Assembly (NCBI GenBank): GCA_900323505.1
Contig: OOIN01000041.1
Coordinates: 1 to 64,000 of the forward strand
Direction of reading: 5' to 3'
From: Ustilago trichophora
Taxonomy: Eukaryota; Basidiomycota; Ustilaginomycetes; Ustilaginales; Ustilaginaceae
Length of the DNA stretch: 64,000 nucleotides
Positions within the stretch are counted from its first letter, which is position 1. The number at the start of each line of letters is the position of its first letter. The notes below the pieces were generated by a model. It saw nothing but the letters and a program-made list of their open reading frames with translations. It had not been told where the DNA came from and searched no databases. Below are positions 22,082 through 33,328 of this stretch, in pieces. A program made the position numbers and the translations under genes.

Positions 22082-24372
22082 GGCGTAAATACCATCCGGT
22101 CTTGATATCTTTCGAACAAACCGATGCCTTACCGGGTGAGAGCGATTGCAGCAGAGTCCGCAGGCTGAATATGCTGCTTATCTTCTTTTCAGTATCGGCC
22201 CGTGTCGCTGTCTCGCGCTTCACGGGTACAGAGAGAGTATGGAGGAGCTTGTCCAGGTCGATCGACTTATCGCGGATTGGCATTAGGCTCTCACGGATGG
22301 CAAAGAGCCTTTCCTGAAAGATAGAAATGCGAGCAGTTGCTGTCAGTCGAGAAGCTTGTGTTCTGCTTGCCTCAACGACACTCTTACCTCGTTTCGGAGG
22401 CATTCGGCCACCGCGTCCTGACGCGCTGCTATGGCATCGAGATCTGTAAATGTAAGACAAAGCGTGAGAACGACTGAGTAGAGTGGGCTGATCAGCAGTC
22501 CCATCGCCACTCACCGGTAAGTGGCTGAAGGATGTTCATCTTGAGCAATCGTTTGCCCATGGGCGAAGCGCATTGATCCAATAAGCCTGTGGAGAAGGTA
22601 TAGTTGCAGTATGAGTGATGTGTGGGATAAATTCCTCGCCTTCGCTGGTGAAACTTGCCGTAAAGTGAGTCCTTCGACTTGGGATCAATCAGATTGCGAA
22701 CAAGCTCAAGGTCGTGTGCAGTATTGCTGTTGATCAAGATTGTGCCTGTTGTCCAGTAATTCAACGCTGTAGCTGGTGAGTGCAACGTCCAAAGACCGCC
22801 TGACTCAACAGTTTAGAGGCATACCGTCGGGAACCACAAAGCGAATGCGTAGCGACTTGGGTGTGAACACTCGGTTGAAATGATGGGTGTAGTAGCTATT
22901 TGTGCATATGGCTTGGAGGCAGGAAATGTCAGAAAGGACGATGCCTCTCCACTGCAAAAATGTGTACGCCCACTTACTCGAAGAGCCCAGCAACTGCAGA
23001 GAGCAGAAAAAATTTGTTAGCGACCGCGACAAGAATGGCTGCTCTGGTGGATGCTTTCGCATTCAAATCGAGGGACGTTCGTCCTGTCTGAGGGCGGCCA
23101 GTCTGAGGACGAGACGAGGTCGGACGCTGCAATTGTTGACTGTGGGCAGGGCGGTCTTGTAAAGGTGCCGGCGGGAATTCATCACCATCCTCCTTGATCA
23201 CCTCGGTGTCGTCCACCAAGAGACGGTCGAGATAGCGAGCGCCTGAAAGCGTAAAACATGTAGTCAGCGATGTCCGCAAGATATGAGTCCTATCAAGGCT
23301 ATGATGTATCGCCTGATTTTGTAGCAGTACGCCAAATCTTGGACGATGCATGCTCACCTTCCTGATAATTCCAATGTCTGCGCGGGAAGCTTTGAGCTTC
23401 AATGCCAAAGAGCTCCTCCAAGCAGCGGATGAGGATTGACTTGCTACTGGTTTGTGAAGCGGTGTCATCGACCGAGCTGGTCCCTTGGTCGTCTGACTTT
23501 CTGAAACGCTTTGGGACACGAGACGCAGATGATGAAGTCGTGCTTTTGAAGCTTTCTCTGCCCGTGGCTGGCACCAGCAAGGTGCTGGGCGGATACATAG
23601 ATAGGTGGTGGATCGTTCGAACGTAGGTCGGAGTGTCGGCGAATTGGGTGATGACGCAAAGTCCTATGAAACACCACGTTGATCAGTAGAAATTGTGAGA
23701 TAACCACTCAATCAGCTTTGGGCCTCGTGAGTTAACGGTGACTGAGTGGTAATCTGGCGACGACATACCTGTCTCTCTCTCGATCGAAGCAATGCCCACC
23801 TCTCTTCCGGTCCCTCGATTTTCTAGAACTGCACAGACATAATTGCCGACAGAACCATCTGCTGTGACCAGCTTGCTGCGGTGGTAGGAAGAGGCGGTAA
23901 ATGGGCGAACTTGATCCTCGGTCTGGTCCAATACAGGAGGTCCAGCAATGCTAATTGAAGGCATCGTCGTCCTGTTGGGTCTCACGTCTGCTCGACCAAG
24001 GGATGTCTGGGGGTCTCGCAAATATCGCGGTGTGCCCTGCGAGCTTTCGAGAAACTCTCGAGGCGAAGGGCCGTGCTTGGCTAGCCAATCTACGGGTGGA
24101 GTCGAGTTTCTGCCTCGAGATCTGAAGAGTGTGTCTGGGTCGTCGCCTTGCGGTGTAAATAGCCGAAGGAAGGTTGGTGTCGTGGCCCGAGATGCTGCTG
24201 GTTGGAGCTTCTGAGACTGAAGACCTTGCGGCATTGGTGTGACACCAGGAATGTGGAAGCTCGAGGTAGAAGAGGCAACAGAGCCAGCGGTGTCTGGACG
24301 GATTTCCGCTTGGACTTGGTCAGGTCGCCAGATTTGCGGCGGTAGCCGGCTGGGACGACCGTTGTTCTCCAT
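19867..24372 (-). CDS. MSH4: MutS homologue 4 (meiotic crossover factor)
   Basis: Many-exon gene starting at the ATG at 24372 and ending at 19867. Exon 1 (23769-24372) has about 180 disordered residues and then the MSH4-type connector domain (NYVCAVLENRGTGREVGIAS). Exon 2 (23358-23663) continues LCVITQFADTPTYVRTIHHL. Exon 3 begins at 23242, and more exons follow to about 21250. The large last coding block (to about 21.2 kb) holds the ATPase: Walker A GPNMSGKST, Walker B LIILDEMGRGT and the ATHFGEL switch. The N-terminal mismatch-recognition domain of MutS is absent, as expected for MSH4. MSH4 pairs with MSH5 to stabilise recombination intermediates in meiosis. The ATPase and connector order exclude MSH2, MSH3 and MSH6. 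Exon borders between 20.9 and 23.0 kb are only approximate; one intron contains 35 consecutive A (22044-22078). Confidence 0.9.
22044..22078. repeat. Poly(A) homopolymer of about 35 bases
   Basis: An uninterrupted run of A (T on the MSH4 coding strand) lies between exon segments of MSH4. In sense orientation it is a T-run, which could serve as an extended polypyrimidine tract. Its exact length is likely unreliable. Confidence 0.9.
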
Positions 24373-24637
24373 GTTTCTGTTGCAAGGTTTGAACGACGGT
24401 CAAGCGGCTGTTGAGGGAAAGGGGGGGAAAGGAAAGGAGCGCCTCTCAAGTCGACCAGTTTATATCTCTTTTGGAGGCATCGGTGCATCCGAAGCTTCTC
24501 ACACGGTCGACACAGTCAATTTCTCACGGTCTCACAGATATGATCACGACGCTTCGGAACATCCGAAGGAGGCAGCTTTGGTAAAATGCAGCAAAGAGAT
24601 CAATTGAAGGGTATGAAATGGGATTTGAATAGGATAC

Positions 24638-25978
24638 TTAGACACGGAATACAAGTGCAACTCCCTCATCGCCTGCTCCAACCAGCTTCCAGCCTTTGGA
24701 GTTGGCTGTGTTGGTGTAGGCACCGATACCGCCCGTCTCTGCACCTTGGGTGAAGCCGTCGTCCTTGCCCACTGCGAGCGCAAGGACGCCGTCAGTGAAG
24801 CCTTGTTGTGTGGCAACGCAGCCACCGGTCCTGGCATCCCAAGTCTTGATGGTATGGTCAGCCGAAGATGTCGAAAAGAGCGAGGATCCAGGGTGAAGGG
24901 CGATACCAGTGATGGCAGCATCGTGCATGACTTCGCAGCGCATCTTGGCCAGCGAAAGATCCCAGACGATGGCCTTACCCTCGGTGGAAGCGGTAATGAC
25001 GTGGCCGGTGCGGTTGCCGCTGCCGACGTCGACAAATTGGATACCCTCGATGGACTCGCCTTCGGCGTGACCAGTAAGGGAGGCGACGACGGAAGCAGCA
25101 CCGCCGTTGTCAAGGGCACCAATGTTGACGACGCGAACGTCACCAGCAGCACCGCCGATGACGACAACCCTGGCATCGGGCGAGACGGAGAGCTGGGTGA
25201 GCCCACCATCGAGATGAGTCTGCACTTTGGAGACGACCTCTGCGCTTCTTGGGTCCCAGACGATGAGGGTTCCATCTTCGGATCCAGTGATGAGTCTCTT
25301 ACCATCAGGAGTGAAGCTTCCGCAAGAGACGGCGTCACTGTGGCCAGAGAAGACGTTCATGACGTTGCCGCTGGGAAGCTGCCACATCCATACGGTCGAG
25401 TCGGCACCACCTGCGGCAAGCACGCTACCCTTGGGGTGCCAGTCGATCCAGACGATTTCATCGGGGCCTTCGAGGTTGGTGAGGAACTCCCATGTCTTGA
25501 AGTCTTGGCTCCTCTGGCGCCAGACGCGAACCTTGCCGTCCATGCCACCGGTGGCAGCGAGATCACCGGCGGCGTTGAAGAGGGCCGAAGTGACACTGTC
25601 GGTGTGGCCGCCAAGACGAACGACATCAGACCCGTCCTGAGTGTTCCAGATCCATCCAGCGTCATCCTCACCACCGCTGAGTGCCAATGGTGGGTTGGGG
25701 AAGGAAGGGTGCAACGAGACAGAGAAGACCGACTTGCGGTGCGAGTAGAATGCGGCTATCGAGTTGTCGATAAACTCTTCCTGACCAGCTCCGGGGCCCT
25801 CGCCTTGTTGCTGAGCATCGGCTTCGTCGTCGCTGTCGTCATCCATGGGAATGTCGCCCTCTTCATCGTGCTCGGGAACGACCTCCTGGATGTCGTCGTT
25901 GGCAAGGTCAGAGCCGTAATCTTGGTCGTGGGCCTCGATGGCTTGTTCGGGGTCTTGATGGGGCTGGGTGGAGCTCAT
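24638..25978 (-). CDS. SQT1: WD40 protein Sqt1 (AAMP family), chaperone of ribosomal protein uL16
   Basis: Intronless gene for 446 residues. An acidic N-terminal tail of about 80 residues rich in D and E precedes a seven-to-eight-bladed WD40 propeller starting at FYSHRKSVFSVSLHP. Repeats with GHTDSV/GHSDAV starts and WxWxxxS/WDxRS ends are evident (for example VWMWQLPSGNVMNVFSGHSD). This layout matches yeast Sqt1 and animal AAMP. Sqt1 binds nascent Rpl10 (uL16) and delivers it to the 60S subunit, which suits the acidic tail. The last blade ends GVALVFRV. Start ATG at 25978. Neighbouring MSH4 begins 266 bases downstream on the same strand. Other WD40 proteins are possible, but the acidic tail plus AAMP-like blade order favour this call. 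Confidence 0.88.
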   Translation of the reverse strand: MSSTQPHQDPEQAIEAHDQDYGSDLANDDIQEVVPEHDEEGDIPMDDDSDDEADAQQQGEGPGAGQEEFIDNSIAAFYSHRKSVFSVSLHPSFPNPPLALSGGEDDAGWIWNTQDGSDVVRLGGHTDSVTSALFNAAGDLAATGGMDGKVRVWRQRSQDFKTWEFLTNLEGPDEIVWIDWHPKGSVLAAGGADSTVWMWQLPSGNVMNVFSGHSDAVSCGSFTPDGKRLITGSEDGTLIVWDPRSAEVVSKVQTHLDGGLTQLSVSPDARVVVIGGAAGDVRVVNIGALDNGGAASVVASLTGHAEGESIEGIQFVDVGSGNRTGHVITASTEGKAIVWDLSLAKMRCEVMHDAAITGIALHPGSSLFSTSSADHTIKTWDARTGGCVATQQGFTDGVLALAVGKDDGFTQGAETGGIGAYTNTANSKGWKLVGAGDEGVALVFRV

Positions 25979-27571
25979 GTTGAGGTGCGTAGATGCGTGT
26001 CTGCTTCTGAGCTTTGTCTGTGTGGGTTGTGGTCAAGAAGTTTGCGATATTAGAAGCCTTGCCTTATATAGAATTGGGTTGCGACTTGGCTCAAGTTTGC
26101 TGTCTGGCTGTGTGGCTGTCTAGGCTATGCATTTAGAAGGAACAGAGAGAGAGTGTGTAGAGCGCTGAGCACCAGCGTCGGCGTTAAGGCAACTCCACAC
26201 AAATTTCTTCCTTTCTTCTTGCTGGAGAGAACGAACTTTTTTTTGTCCTTTCTTTCCCCCCCTTTAGCATCCACTTTGTCCATGTCCCGAGAAATGTTTT
26301 TTATAGCAAGATGTCAGATCGAAGCTTGTTTCGCCTTTCTGAAAATCGATCCTGATTGTGGAGGCATAATAAAAAATCGACTTACTGTAGCCTTGAGCCT
26401 CCGATGCATTGAGGCGTGTGCTGTGTGTGGCTGGGCCTGGTGTCTGAGCTGTGCGATGCTGTGGCTGCGCTTTTCCCCCTGAATCACAAGCTCTCTCTCT
26501 CTCTCTTCAGGGACTGGCTCATCGCCATGCAAGATTAGGTGCTTTCTCGCTTTGGGGCACAATTTGGGCTCTTGGTGGCTCGGCTTTCATCGCGAGATCA
26601 ACAGGACCCTGAATCCTTTGACTCTGGTTTTCCCCTGCCCAAGTGCATCCGTTAGCATCGCCTGCGCTCAAGCCTCCTCCACTGATAACCGCTCTCAACA
26701 GCTGGCGCGCGCGTGTGTGAGCATGCTTGGTCCGGTCAAGAGAGCGACACAGAATAGCGGTGAGCAGACAACGTGTTGCATTGATTCAACGACTGGGCTG
26801 TGACACGGTCTGCTCGACAAGTCAGCTGCACGCTTGTGCATCTATGCACCAACTTTGATTTGCGAGTAAACTCATGACTCTAGGGGCGGACTCAGCTTTG
26901 CATCTGGTCCGTGGAATACCACCACCACCACCACCATCATCGTCATCATCATCATTATCATCGCACCGTCCTGATCTCCACATTCTTCAACGGTGTCCAG
27001 ATCTTGCTTCGGCCCAACATCCACCTATTCGCTGCTGCCATTCCATCTCAGCAATACAGTCGTGCCAGTTAAAAAAAACTCTCTTCATCTCATCCGGCCG
27101 CTACCAACCACGCATCACTTCAATATTTGCCGTCAGCACCACACATCCCGCACCTGGCCGTCGGATCATACTTTCCCTCCATTCTCTAACAAAACCTGGT
27201 CTCTCCACACTGACCCCGATCGACCCACCATCGACGCCTTCAGCACGAATCTCACACCCCACTTGTGTCAGCCACTCTGGCAACCATTCTTGCAACTCCA
27301 CCAGTGACCTCATTCGCTCGTTCGATCCCAACCTGTGTCGCACAGACTTGGCTGGTGACATCTGCAGACGTGCTGCACCAACAATACTTTCTCGGGCGGG
27401 CTGCTGCTTCATTGCACTGCAACGTGTACGCTCTCGATTCACTGGTCGAAGCCGCGCTCCAGGGCAAAGGGGTGTCGATTCTCCACAGCTGAAACGAGCT
27501 CGAGAGACTCATCTCTTGCTTCCCTGCTGAAACCACATTCAATTCCACCCAACGTCACCACACCTTCACCG
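25979..27571. other. Divergent intergenic region and probable long ATG1 leader
   Basis: About 1.6 kb between SQT1 and ATG1. It holds a TACTGTA copy at 26383-26389, a CT microsatellite near 26490-26508 and a CCA/TCA trinucleotide run at about 26919-26962. An ATG-initiated 218-codon frame (26874-27530) ends 41 bases before the ATG1 start. Its composition (Ser/Pro/His/Arg) resembles translated leader rather than a protein, so I do not call a gene. Confidence 0.55.
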
Positions 27572-30500
27572 ATGTCCAGGAGCTCAACAGGTCGAGATGA
27601 ATCACGCATTGGCGACTTTGTTGTCGAAAATGAGATCGGCAAAGGCTCCTTCGCCGTCGTCCACAAGGGATATCGCCTCCAGCCCCGCGAGCCCGTCGCC
27701 ATCAAGATCGTCATCCGAAAGAAGCTCACCCCAAAGCTTCTCGACAACCTAGAAGGTGAGATCGCCATCCTCAAGGCCATCCACCATCCCAACATCGTCG
27801 AGCTCAAAGAGTGCCTCAAAACAGAGCATCAGATCTATCTCGTCATGGCTTTTTGCGCATCTGGCGACCTCTCACAATACATCAAGAAGCGCTTCGACAT
27901 TTACGAGCGCGCAGGTATCGCCGAACCAGGCCCCTTGACACGCAACCACACACCCAAATATCCACATCCCGTCGACGGAGGTCTCAATGAGATCATCGTC
28001 CGCTCCATCTTGACTCAGCTCGCTGCTGCCCTCGAATTCATGCGCGGTCGTGACATTGTGCATCGTGACATCAAGCCACAGAACCTCCTTCTCCAGCCTC
28101 CAGACGCTGCCTTCCTCGCGCTTGGCAATCCACGCGAGATTCCACAGATGAAGGTCGCTGATTTTGGCTTTGCTCGCCACTTGAGCGTCAACACGCTCGC
28201 CGAGACTCTCTGTGGCTCTCCACTCTACATGGCGCCCGAGATCCTACGCTTCGAAAAGTACGATGCCAAGGCCGACCTGTGGTCGGTTGGTGCCGTGCTC
28301 TTTGAGATGACTGTTGGCAAACCGCCATTCAAAGCGGCTAACCACGTCGAGCTGCTCAAACGCATCGAGCGCGGAGAGGACAAGATCAAGTTCCCGGATG
28401 AAAGATCGGCAGGCTCTCTCGCCAGGGAAGCGGCACGCCGACAAGAGCTTGGCGAGGCACCGCTACCACCCCCGCACCCTGTCTCAGAAGACGTCAAGAC
28501 GCTCATCCGCCAGCTACTTCGTCAGCGCCCCGTCAGTCGTATGAGTTTTGACGACTTTTTCGCCAGCCCCGTCATTCGCGACTTCAAAGCCTTCATCCGT
28601 CCACATGCACAGCCAGAGGCGGTCGAGAAGTACGAGGATCTACAACGCAGCGAACGGAGCATGATCCTGCCGTCATCGGGTTTCAAGGATGCATCTGTCA
28701 CCTCGATCGAGGCGCCAGCTAAGCAAGCGATGTCCTCAACTCCAAGCGGCGCAGCAATAACAACCCAACAGTCCGAGCGCGTCTCCCACGATGACCTTTC
28801 TCACAGTAAACCAACGGAAAGCCCCAAAGCGCCTGCGGAGAAGGCTATTGATCCCGGCAACGGGCCGCAGAATCCCGTCAGGCCCACGAGAACGATACCG
28901 CGCGCCTTCTCTGCAAAATATGTCACTGGCGAGCCACCTCGCCAGGAGGAGCCGGGGAAGCGCACACCGCCTGCTATGGCTAGAGCACCAAGCTCGCCAG
29001 GCTTACCAGACAAATCTTTGCTGTCAAATGAAAGAGAAGAAGAGAGAGCCACGGGCGGCAACAACCCTGCGGCTTCAAGGGAAGGGGAAGACAGCTTCTT
29101 AGGGAAAGAGTACGTCATGATCGAAAAACGCAATGTCGAGGTGAACGCGCTTGCGGATGAGCTGGCTGCATCACCTCAGAACAGGATATCGCTTGCTTCT
29201 CGAAGGCCTTCGCGGCTGTCACGTCTTACACCTGGAGCCGTTCCGAGCTCGCCCGGTGCATCGCCACCAACAGCAGCATCAATAGTACCGAGCTCCAAGC
29301 CTATCCGCATCGCCAGCAATGCAGACATAGCGTCGTCAGCAGGTGCATTTGCCCTCCCACCAGGCGCAAGGCCCTCTTCAATTCCTCGCCGCAGCAGCCT
29401 GTCATCTTCCGGCTCGCCTTCGTCGCGCCAAGGCGGTCAAGTCATCACGGCAGGCGACGCCGCCGCCAGCACGCAGTCCTCCCGCAGAGACGGAACGGCA
29501 TCGTCAGCTCCAAAGGAGGAAGTTAGTGTGCTCGGACAGAAGCTGGCGAGCTTTGGTCTGTCCGGCACCGGTGCAGGTGGTCCATCGAGTGCTCTTGCCA
29601 AAGCCATCAGCATGGCTTCGCTGCGCCTCTTTGGCGTTCCGTCGGGGGTTTCGCTACGGGACGCCGCAGCGCTTGTCAGGACAAGAGCACAAAGGCGTGG
29701 CTTCCTGCGAACCACGGATACGTACGATGAAGTCGAGATGAGTCTGCTCAACACACTCGAGGATTTGGGACAGAAAGCCTTTGTTCTTTCAGAGTTTGCT
29801 GATTCGAAGCTTGCGCACTTTTTCCCAGATGGCCCGCATCAACTTTCGCAGGATCTTGACGCTTCGACGGCGACGACCAGCATCTCACCAGGACGAACGA
29901 GCGTCCAAGGTTCGGCACGGCGTGTAGGCTCGATTTCATCCTCGTCCTCGTCCGCGTTGGATCCTGTGGCTGCCGAGGCAGCAGCGGCAGAAGCGCTGAT
30001 GCTGTATGTCCGCAGTCTGGCGTTCCTGCAACGAGCGATTGGGATGACCAGGAAGCACATCGAGTCACGATCTCGGCCGGGCGTGCCTGCTGTCACGAGC
30101 CCTGAACTCAACGAGGTGGTGCAATGGTTGCGCGCACGGTTCAACGAGGTATACGACAAGGCTGATTTCGCGCGTTCGCGTTGCAACGAGCTTCCCGAAT
30201 CTGCACAGCAGGTGGACAAGCTTATCTTTGACAAAGCGGTCGAAGTGGCCAGGGCCGCCGCGACGGATGAGCTAGAGAACAACCGCGATGGAAGTGGATG
30301 GGATCCGTCGCACTGCTTGCTGGCGTACGAAACGGCGAGCTCGATGTTGTCATCGCTGCTGGATCCGGGCGAAGACGCTTTGAGTCTGAGTGAAGGCAGC
30401 ATTCTGATGATTGACAAGTACGTCAAGAGCATCAACAAGCGTCTGTCTACGCTGCAGGAGCAATTTAGCGGAGGAGCTGCTGGCAACGTGCCAGGCGGTA

Positions 30501-30604
30501 TAAGCCCCGGGGGCGTTGAAGTCGAAGGACGAGCGGGTGAGGGTCGGAGCAGGAACAATTCGCCTTTGTCGCACCCTTCGCCTGCTGCAACGCCGTCCCG
30601 TTGA
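27572..30604 (+). CDS. ATG1: Autophagy-initiating serine/threonine kinase Atg1
   Basis: Single-exon gene for 1,010 residues. The N-terminal kinase domain (about 13-340) has the glycine loop IGKGSFAVV, Lys45 in VAIK, the catalytic HRDIKPQN, DFG in VADFGFA, and the activation segment ETLCGSPLYMAPE. It is followed by a long disordered Ser/Pro region and a C-terminal helical part (from about residue 650) that fits the Atg13-binding EAT/MIT region. A canonical Atg8-interacting motif YVMI at 514-517 follows acidic residues (EGEDSF). The LAETLCGSPLYMAPEILRF segment and the kinase plus C-terminal helical layout distinguish it from other kinases. Atg1 forms the Atg1-Atg13-Atg17 initiation complex and is controlled by TOR. 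Start at 27572 because it opens directly into the kinase domain. Length is close to other basidiomycete Atg1 proteins. Confidence 0.95.
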   Translation: MSRSSTGRDESRIGDFVVENEIGKGSFAVVHKGYRLQPREPVAIKIVIRKKLTPKLLDNLEGEIAILKAIHHPNIVELKECLKTEHQIYLVMAFCASGDLSQYIKKRFDIYERAGIAEPGPLTRNHTPKYPHPVDGGLNEIIVRSILTQLAAALEFMRGRDIVHRDIKPQNLLLQPPDAAFLALGNPREIPQMKVADFGFARHLSVNTLAETLCGSPLYMAPEILRFEKYDAKADLWSVGAVLFEMTVGKPPFKAANHVELLKRIERGEDKIKFPDERSAGSLAREAARRQELGEAPLPPPHPVSEDVKTLIRQLLRQRPVSRMSFDDFFASPVIRDFKAFIRPHAQPEAVEKYEDLQRSERSMILPSSGFKDASVTSIEAPAKQAMSSTPSGAAITTQQSERVSHDDLSHSKPTESPKAPAEKAIDPGNGPQNPVRPTRTIPRAFSAKYVTGEPPRQEEPGKRTPPAMARAPSSPGLPDKSLLSNEREEERATGGNNPAASREGEDSFLGKEYVMIEKRNVEVNALADELAASPQNRISLASRRPSRLSRLTPGAVPSSPGASPPTAASIVPSSKPIRIASNADIASSAGAFALPPGARPSSIPRRSSLSSSGSPSSRQGGQVITAGDAAASTQSSRRDGTASSAPKEEVSVLGQKLASFGLSGTGAGGPSSALAKAISMASLRLFGVPSGVSLRDAAALVRTRAQRRGFLRTTDTYDEVEMSLLNTLEDLGQKAFVLSEFADSKLAHFFPDGPHQLSQDLDASTATTSISPGRTSVQGSARRVGSISSSSSSALDPVAAEAAAAEALMLYVRSLAFLQRAIGMTRKHIESRSRPGVPAVTSPELNEVVQWLRARFNEVYDKADFARSRCNELPESAQQVDKLIFDKAVEVARAAATDELENNRDGSGWDPSHCLLAYETASSMLSSLLDPGEDALSLSEGSILMIDKYVKSINKRLSTLQEQFSGGAAGNVPGGISPGGVEVEGRAGEGRSRNNSPLSHPSPAATPSR

Positions 30605-30783
30605 TTGCGCTCAGAAGGCGCAGCAGAGAGACTTTATCACACAATGCTATCATTTACTTTCTTCGTGTATTCATTCGCATATTCGCATTCGCATTCACAT
30701 GGCACAATCGCACGTCTTGAAAGAAGGCAAGCGTGAATACCCCATTGTGTGATGAGCACGGGCAAAGGTAGAAAGTGTTGCAG

Positions 30784-32550
30784 TCATGCTGAAGTTTGTG
30801 GCGTCTCGTCAGGCTCGCCCTGATAGAGACGACGCATCTCTCTGCCAATCTCGACTCGTCGTTTGCCCTCGATGAACTCCATGGCTTCTTTGTATGTTTG
30901 GGGCAGAACCTGACGGTCGGTCTCGCCGAGGTCAAAGCTGAAGTGGAACTGTTTTGCATCGGCACATACAGGTGGAAAATGTCGTCGAGTCAGTACAGTG
31001 TCCCTTTTGAAAGCGAAAGACGAGCTAGTGAGGCGACAGTGAACTTACCGTGTTGCTCTTCTTGCGCTCACCCGTTTCGAGGTCTACGACCTCTGCTAGG
31101 ACCGTGACTCCGGCGATGGTGTGGCGCTGGGGATGCTGGTCGGGTTCCGAGGTAAAGGCGATCTGGGAGGAGAGTTGGAGCATGGCACCGATGGGTACGG
31201 GAGCGTGGAAGGAGAGCGCGTCGAGGGATAGGAATTGGACGTGGCGGTTGACCAGCGATGCTGCGATGGATGAACAAGGAGGAAAGACATGTTAGCAAGA
31301 TGTGAGATTTTGGACAAGTGTTTGGAGGAACCGTGGAAGAGATCGACTTACCAGAGGCCATCCAAGCGAGCTCGTAGGCAGAGCGCATGAGGAAACCGCC
31401 AAAGATCTTCTGATGGACGTTGCGCTGTTGAGGGTGCATGTGCATTGTGGTGCTGAGACTTGTCTTGCGGACAGGTACAAGCGTGGGACCGTTTGGGTGG
31501 TCGGCAGATTCGAGCTTGATAGCCGGCCCATGCAGCTCGTCTGTGGCAAAGATGCCAGCGTGTAGACCGCGTAGATACTGACTGTGAAGCAAGAAGGCTT
31601 CCTCTTTGCTTGGTGGTACCTTTTCGAGCGACGAAGCAGCTTCTGTGCGTTTGCGATTCTTATGACTTTGACCCATGGCGAAGAGGGCTTTCTCTGCATC
31701 GGTCTCGAGGATGAGTGGAGCGATGCGTTGGCTGCTGAGGGTGTGTGCGTTTCGGGCGGCCATGGTGAATCGACCGGTGAGGCAAATCTTGTTGGGGCTC
31801 ATAGGCTCGGTGAGCTGTTCGATGCTGACAAATACCTCCATACTGCTGGAGCCTACGTAGATGACGTGGCCGCTGAGACGATAGTTTGCATCGGCGGTGA
31901 GGGGTGCGAGCAGATCGAGACGGTCAACCGAGGCGGTTACAATGTAGATGGGGGCCGATACATCTGCTGGGCGACCACCGAGGGCGTGCTGGTAGGAAAT
32001 GCCTCCTGCAAGACTGTCGAGGTCTTCGAGTACTTTTCCGAGTCGGATGAGACCCGAGGTAGCAATGTACTTTTCGAGCAGCTCGGGATCTTCGGTAAAG
32101 GGGAGGTAGAGCTCGACATAGCTATCCTGCATGCGTTTTGGTTTGAGCATTGCCTCGGGAAGCTCGGATGAGGATGGAGTTGCGGAGTCGACGTGGTTTT
32201 GTGCTTGTGACTGCATTTCTTTCATCCAGCTGCGGCGTGGTGCGAGTCGCGCTATTGGAATTGGTATAGGAATAGGAATACTTGCCAACATATTCAGTCA
32301 TCGAGATTCACTGCAAAGGGTAGGATAAGAATCGATACTCACTTGGCATGCTAAGCTTGAGCTTCTGAGGATGTGCACCTCTTACCTCGGCCATGAGCTT
32401 GTGGATTTCGCGGACGGCGTTGGTCTCTTGCAACGGAGAAGCTTGTTGTGTGAGTTGTCGTTGGAATTGACGGTATCGTGTAAGTGTAGGGCCTGGCTTG
32501 GACGCGCTGCGCAGAAGCACACGAGTCAGTGATGAAGATGCGGATGTCAT
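30784..32550 (-). CDS. Mitochondrial acyl-CoA thioesterase, ACOT9-like (double hotdog)
   Basis: Four exons fit: 32343-32550, 31352-32251, 31049-31260 and 30784-30948, giving about 494 residues with introns of about 90-100 bases. The first 30 residues (MTSASSSLTRVLLRSASKPG) form an Arg/Ser-rich mitochondrial leader. Two hotdog domains follow: the first with GKVLEDLDSLAGGISYQHA and the second with HQKIFGGFLMRSAYELAWMAS, each containing a GG/D-type active-site helix. Beta strands end in SNT-FHFSF, which supports the third splice. The enzymes hydrolyse long- or branched-chain acyl-CoA in the mitochondrial matrix. The exon 1/exon 2 junction is less certain because a nearby acceptor would give a 32-base intron; I chose the 91-base intron that keeps frame. 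Confidence 0.87.
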
Positions 32551-33328
32551 GTCGTGTCGGGATGGACTGGATCGGATGGGAAGGGTGGCGTGTAAGGATA
32601 TGGCGTGAAGGGTTTGTACTGTGTACAGTACAGTACTGTATATATGGTTTTGCGGACTTTCCGGCGCTGTTCAAGTCGAGTTAGTGCGGGAGATGGATTC
32701 AGGGTCTCTCGACCTTAAGCTCTCCGGGTTAACAGCCGACCATGGACGGACCTTTCCGAGATGCTATGCCACGCTAGCTGATTTTTGGAGATGATGGATG
32801 TGAGATTGGACGTGTCCACATTTTTCAAGAATACGCTGCAGTTGACTCAGCCAATTTCACAGTACTGTAACTGTAATACAATATTGATTCAATTTCTGGA
32901 CAAGGTACTTTTGAAGAATCCGGGGACCTGCTTTGAGCTAGGCGAGCCATTCCATGCAGCAGCAGGCCAGGCTGGGGTTGGCTGTGCAGCTGTTGCCTAA
33001 GCTAAAGTGGTTGGCCTTATCGTCGTTCATCTCGATCTTCCACCACCACTCTTAACGCCTTTGCTTTGCTTGCATTCACCACCGCCCCATCTATTCAGCA
33101 CTGCTGCTTGCAACTCACATCAAACAGCTTTCGGCTACTCCAGCATCCCGTCTCTGATATCTGCTCTTCCGCTTACGACCGCCTCATCCAACTCTCGTCC
33201 TACCCAACTCGATACCGCGCATGAGCAACTAAAGCTTTTCGGGCCCTTGCCCCGCCATTCTTTGCCGCAGTCCCCTTATGCACTAGTCTTCCTACAGCAC
33301 CGCAGCCTTTGCTCAACAGCTTACAACA
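32551..33328. other. Divergent promoter region with clustered TACTGTA motifs
   Basis: About 780 bases between ACOT9-like and GILT-like genes. Three overlapping TACAGTA/TACTGTA copies occupy 32624-32640, within 90 bases of the ACOT9-like start, and another lies at 32863-32869. Pyrimidine-rich sequence precedes the GILT-like start. No protein-like frame seen. Confidence 0.6.

Noticed and set aside
26874..27530. 218-codon frame just upstream of ATG1
   Set aside because: Composition is that of translated leader and microsatellite; no motif seen. Kept only as a possible upstream frame.
32310..32342. 32-base intron in the thioesterase gene
   Set aside because: Too short for fungal splicing; the downstream acceptor gives a normal 91-base intron in frame.
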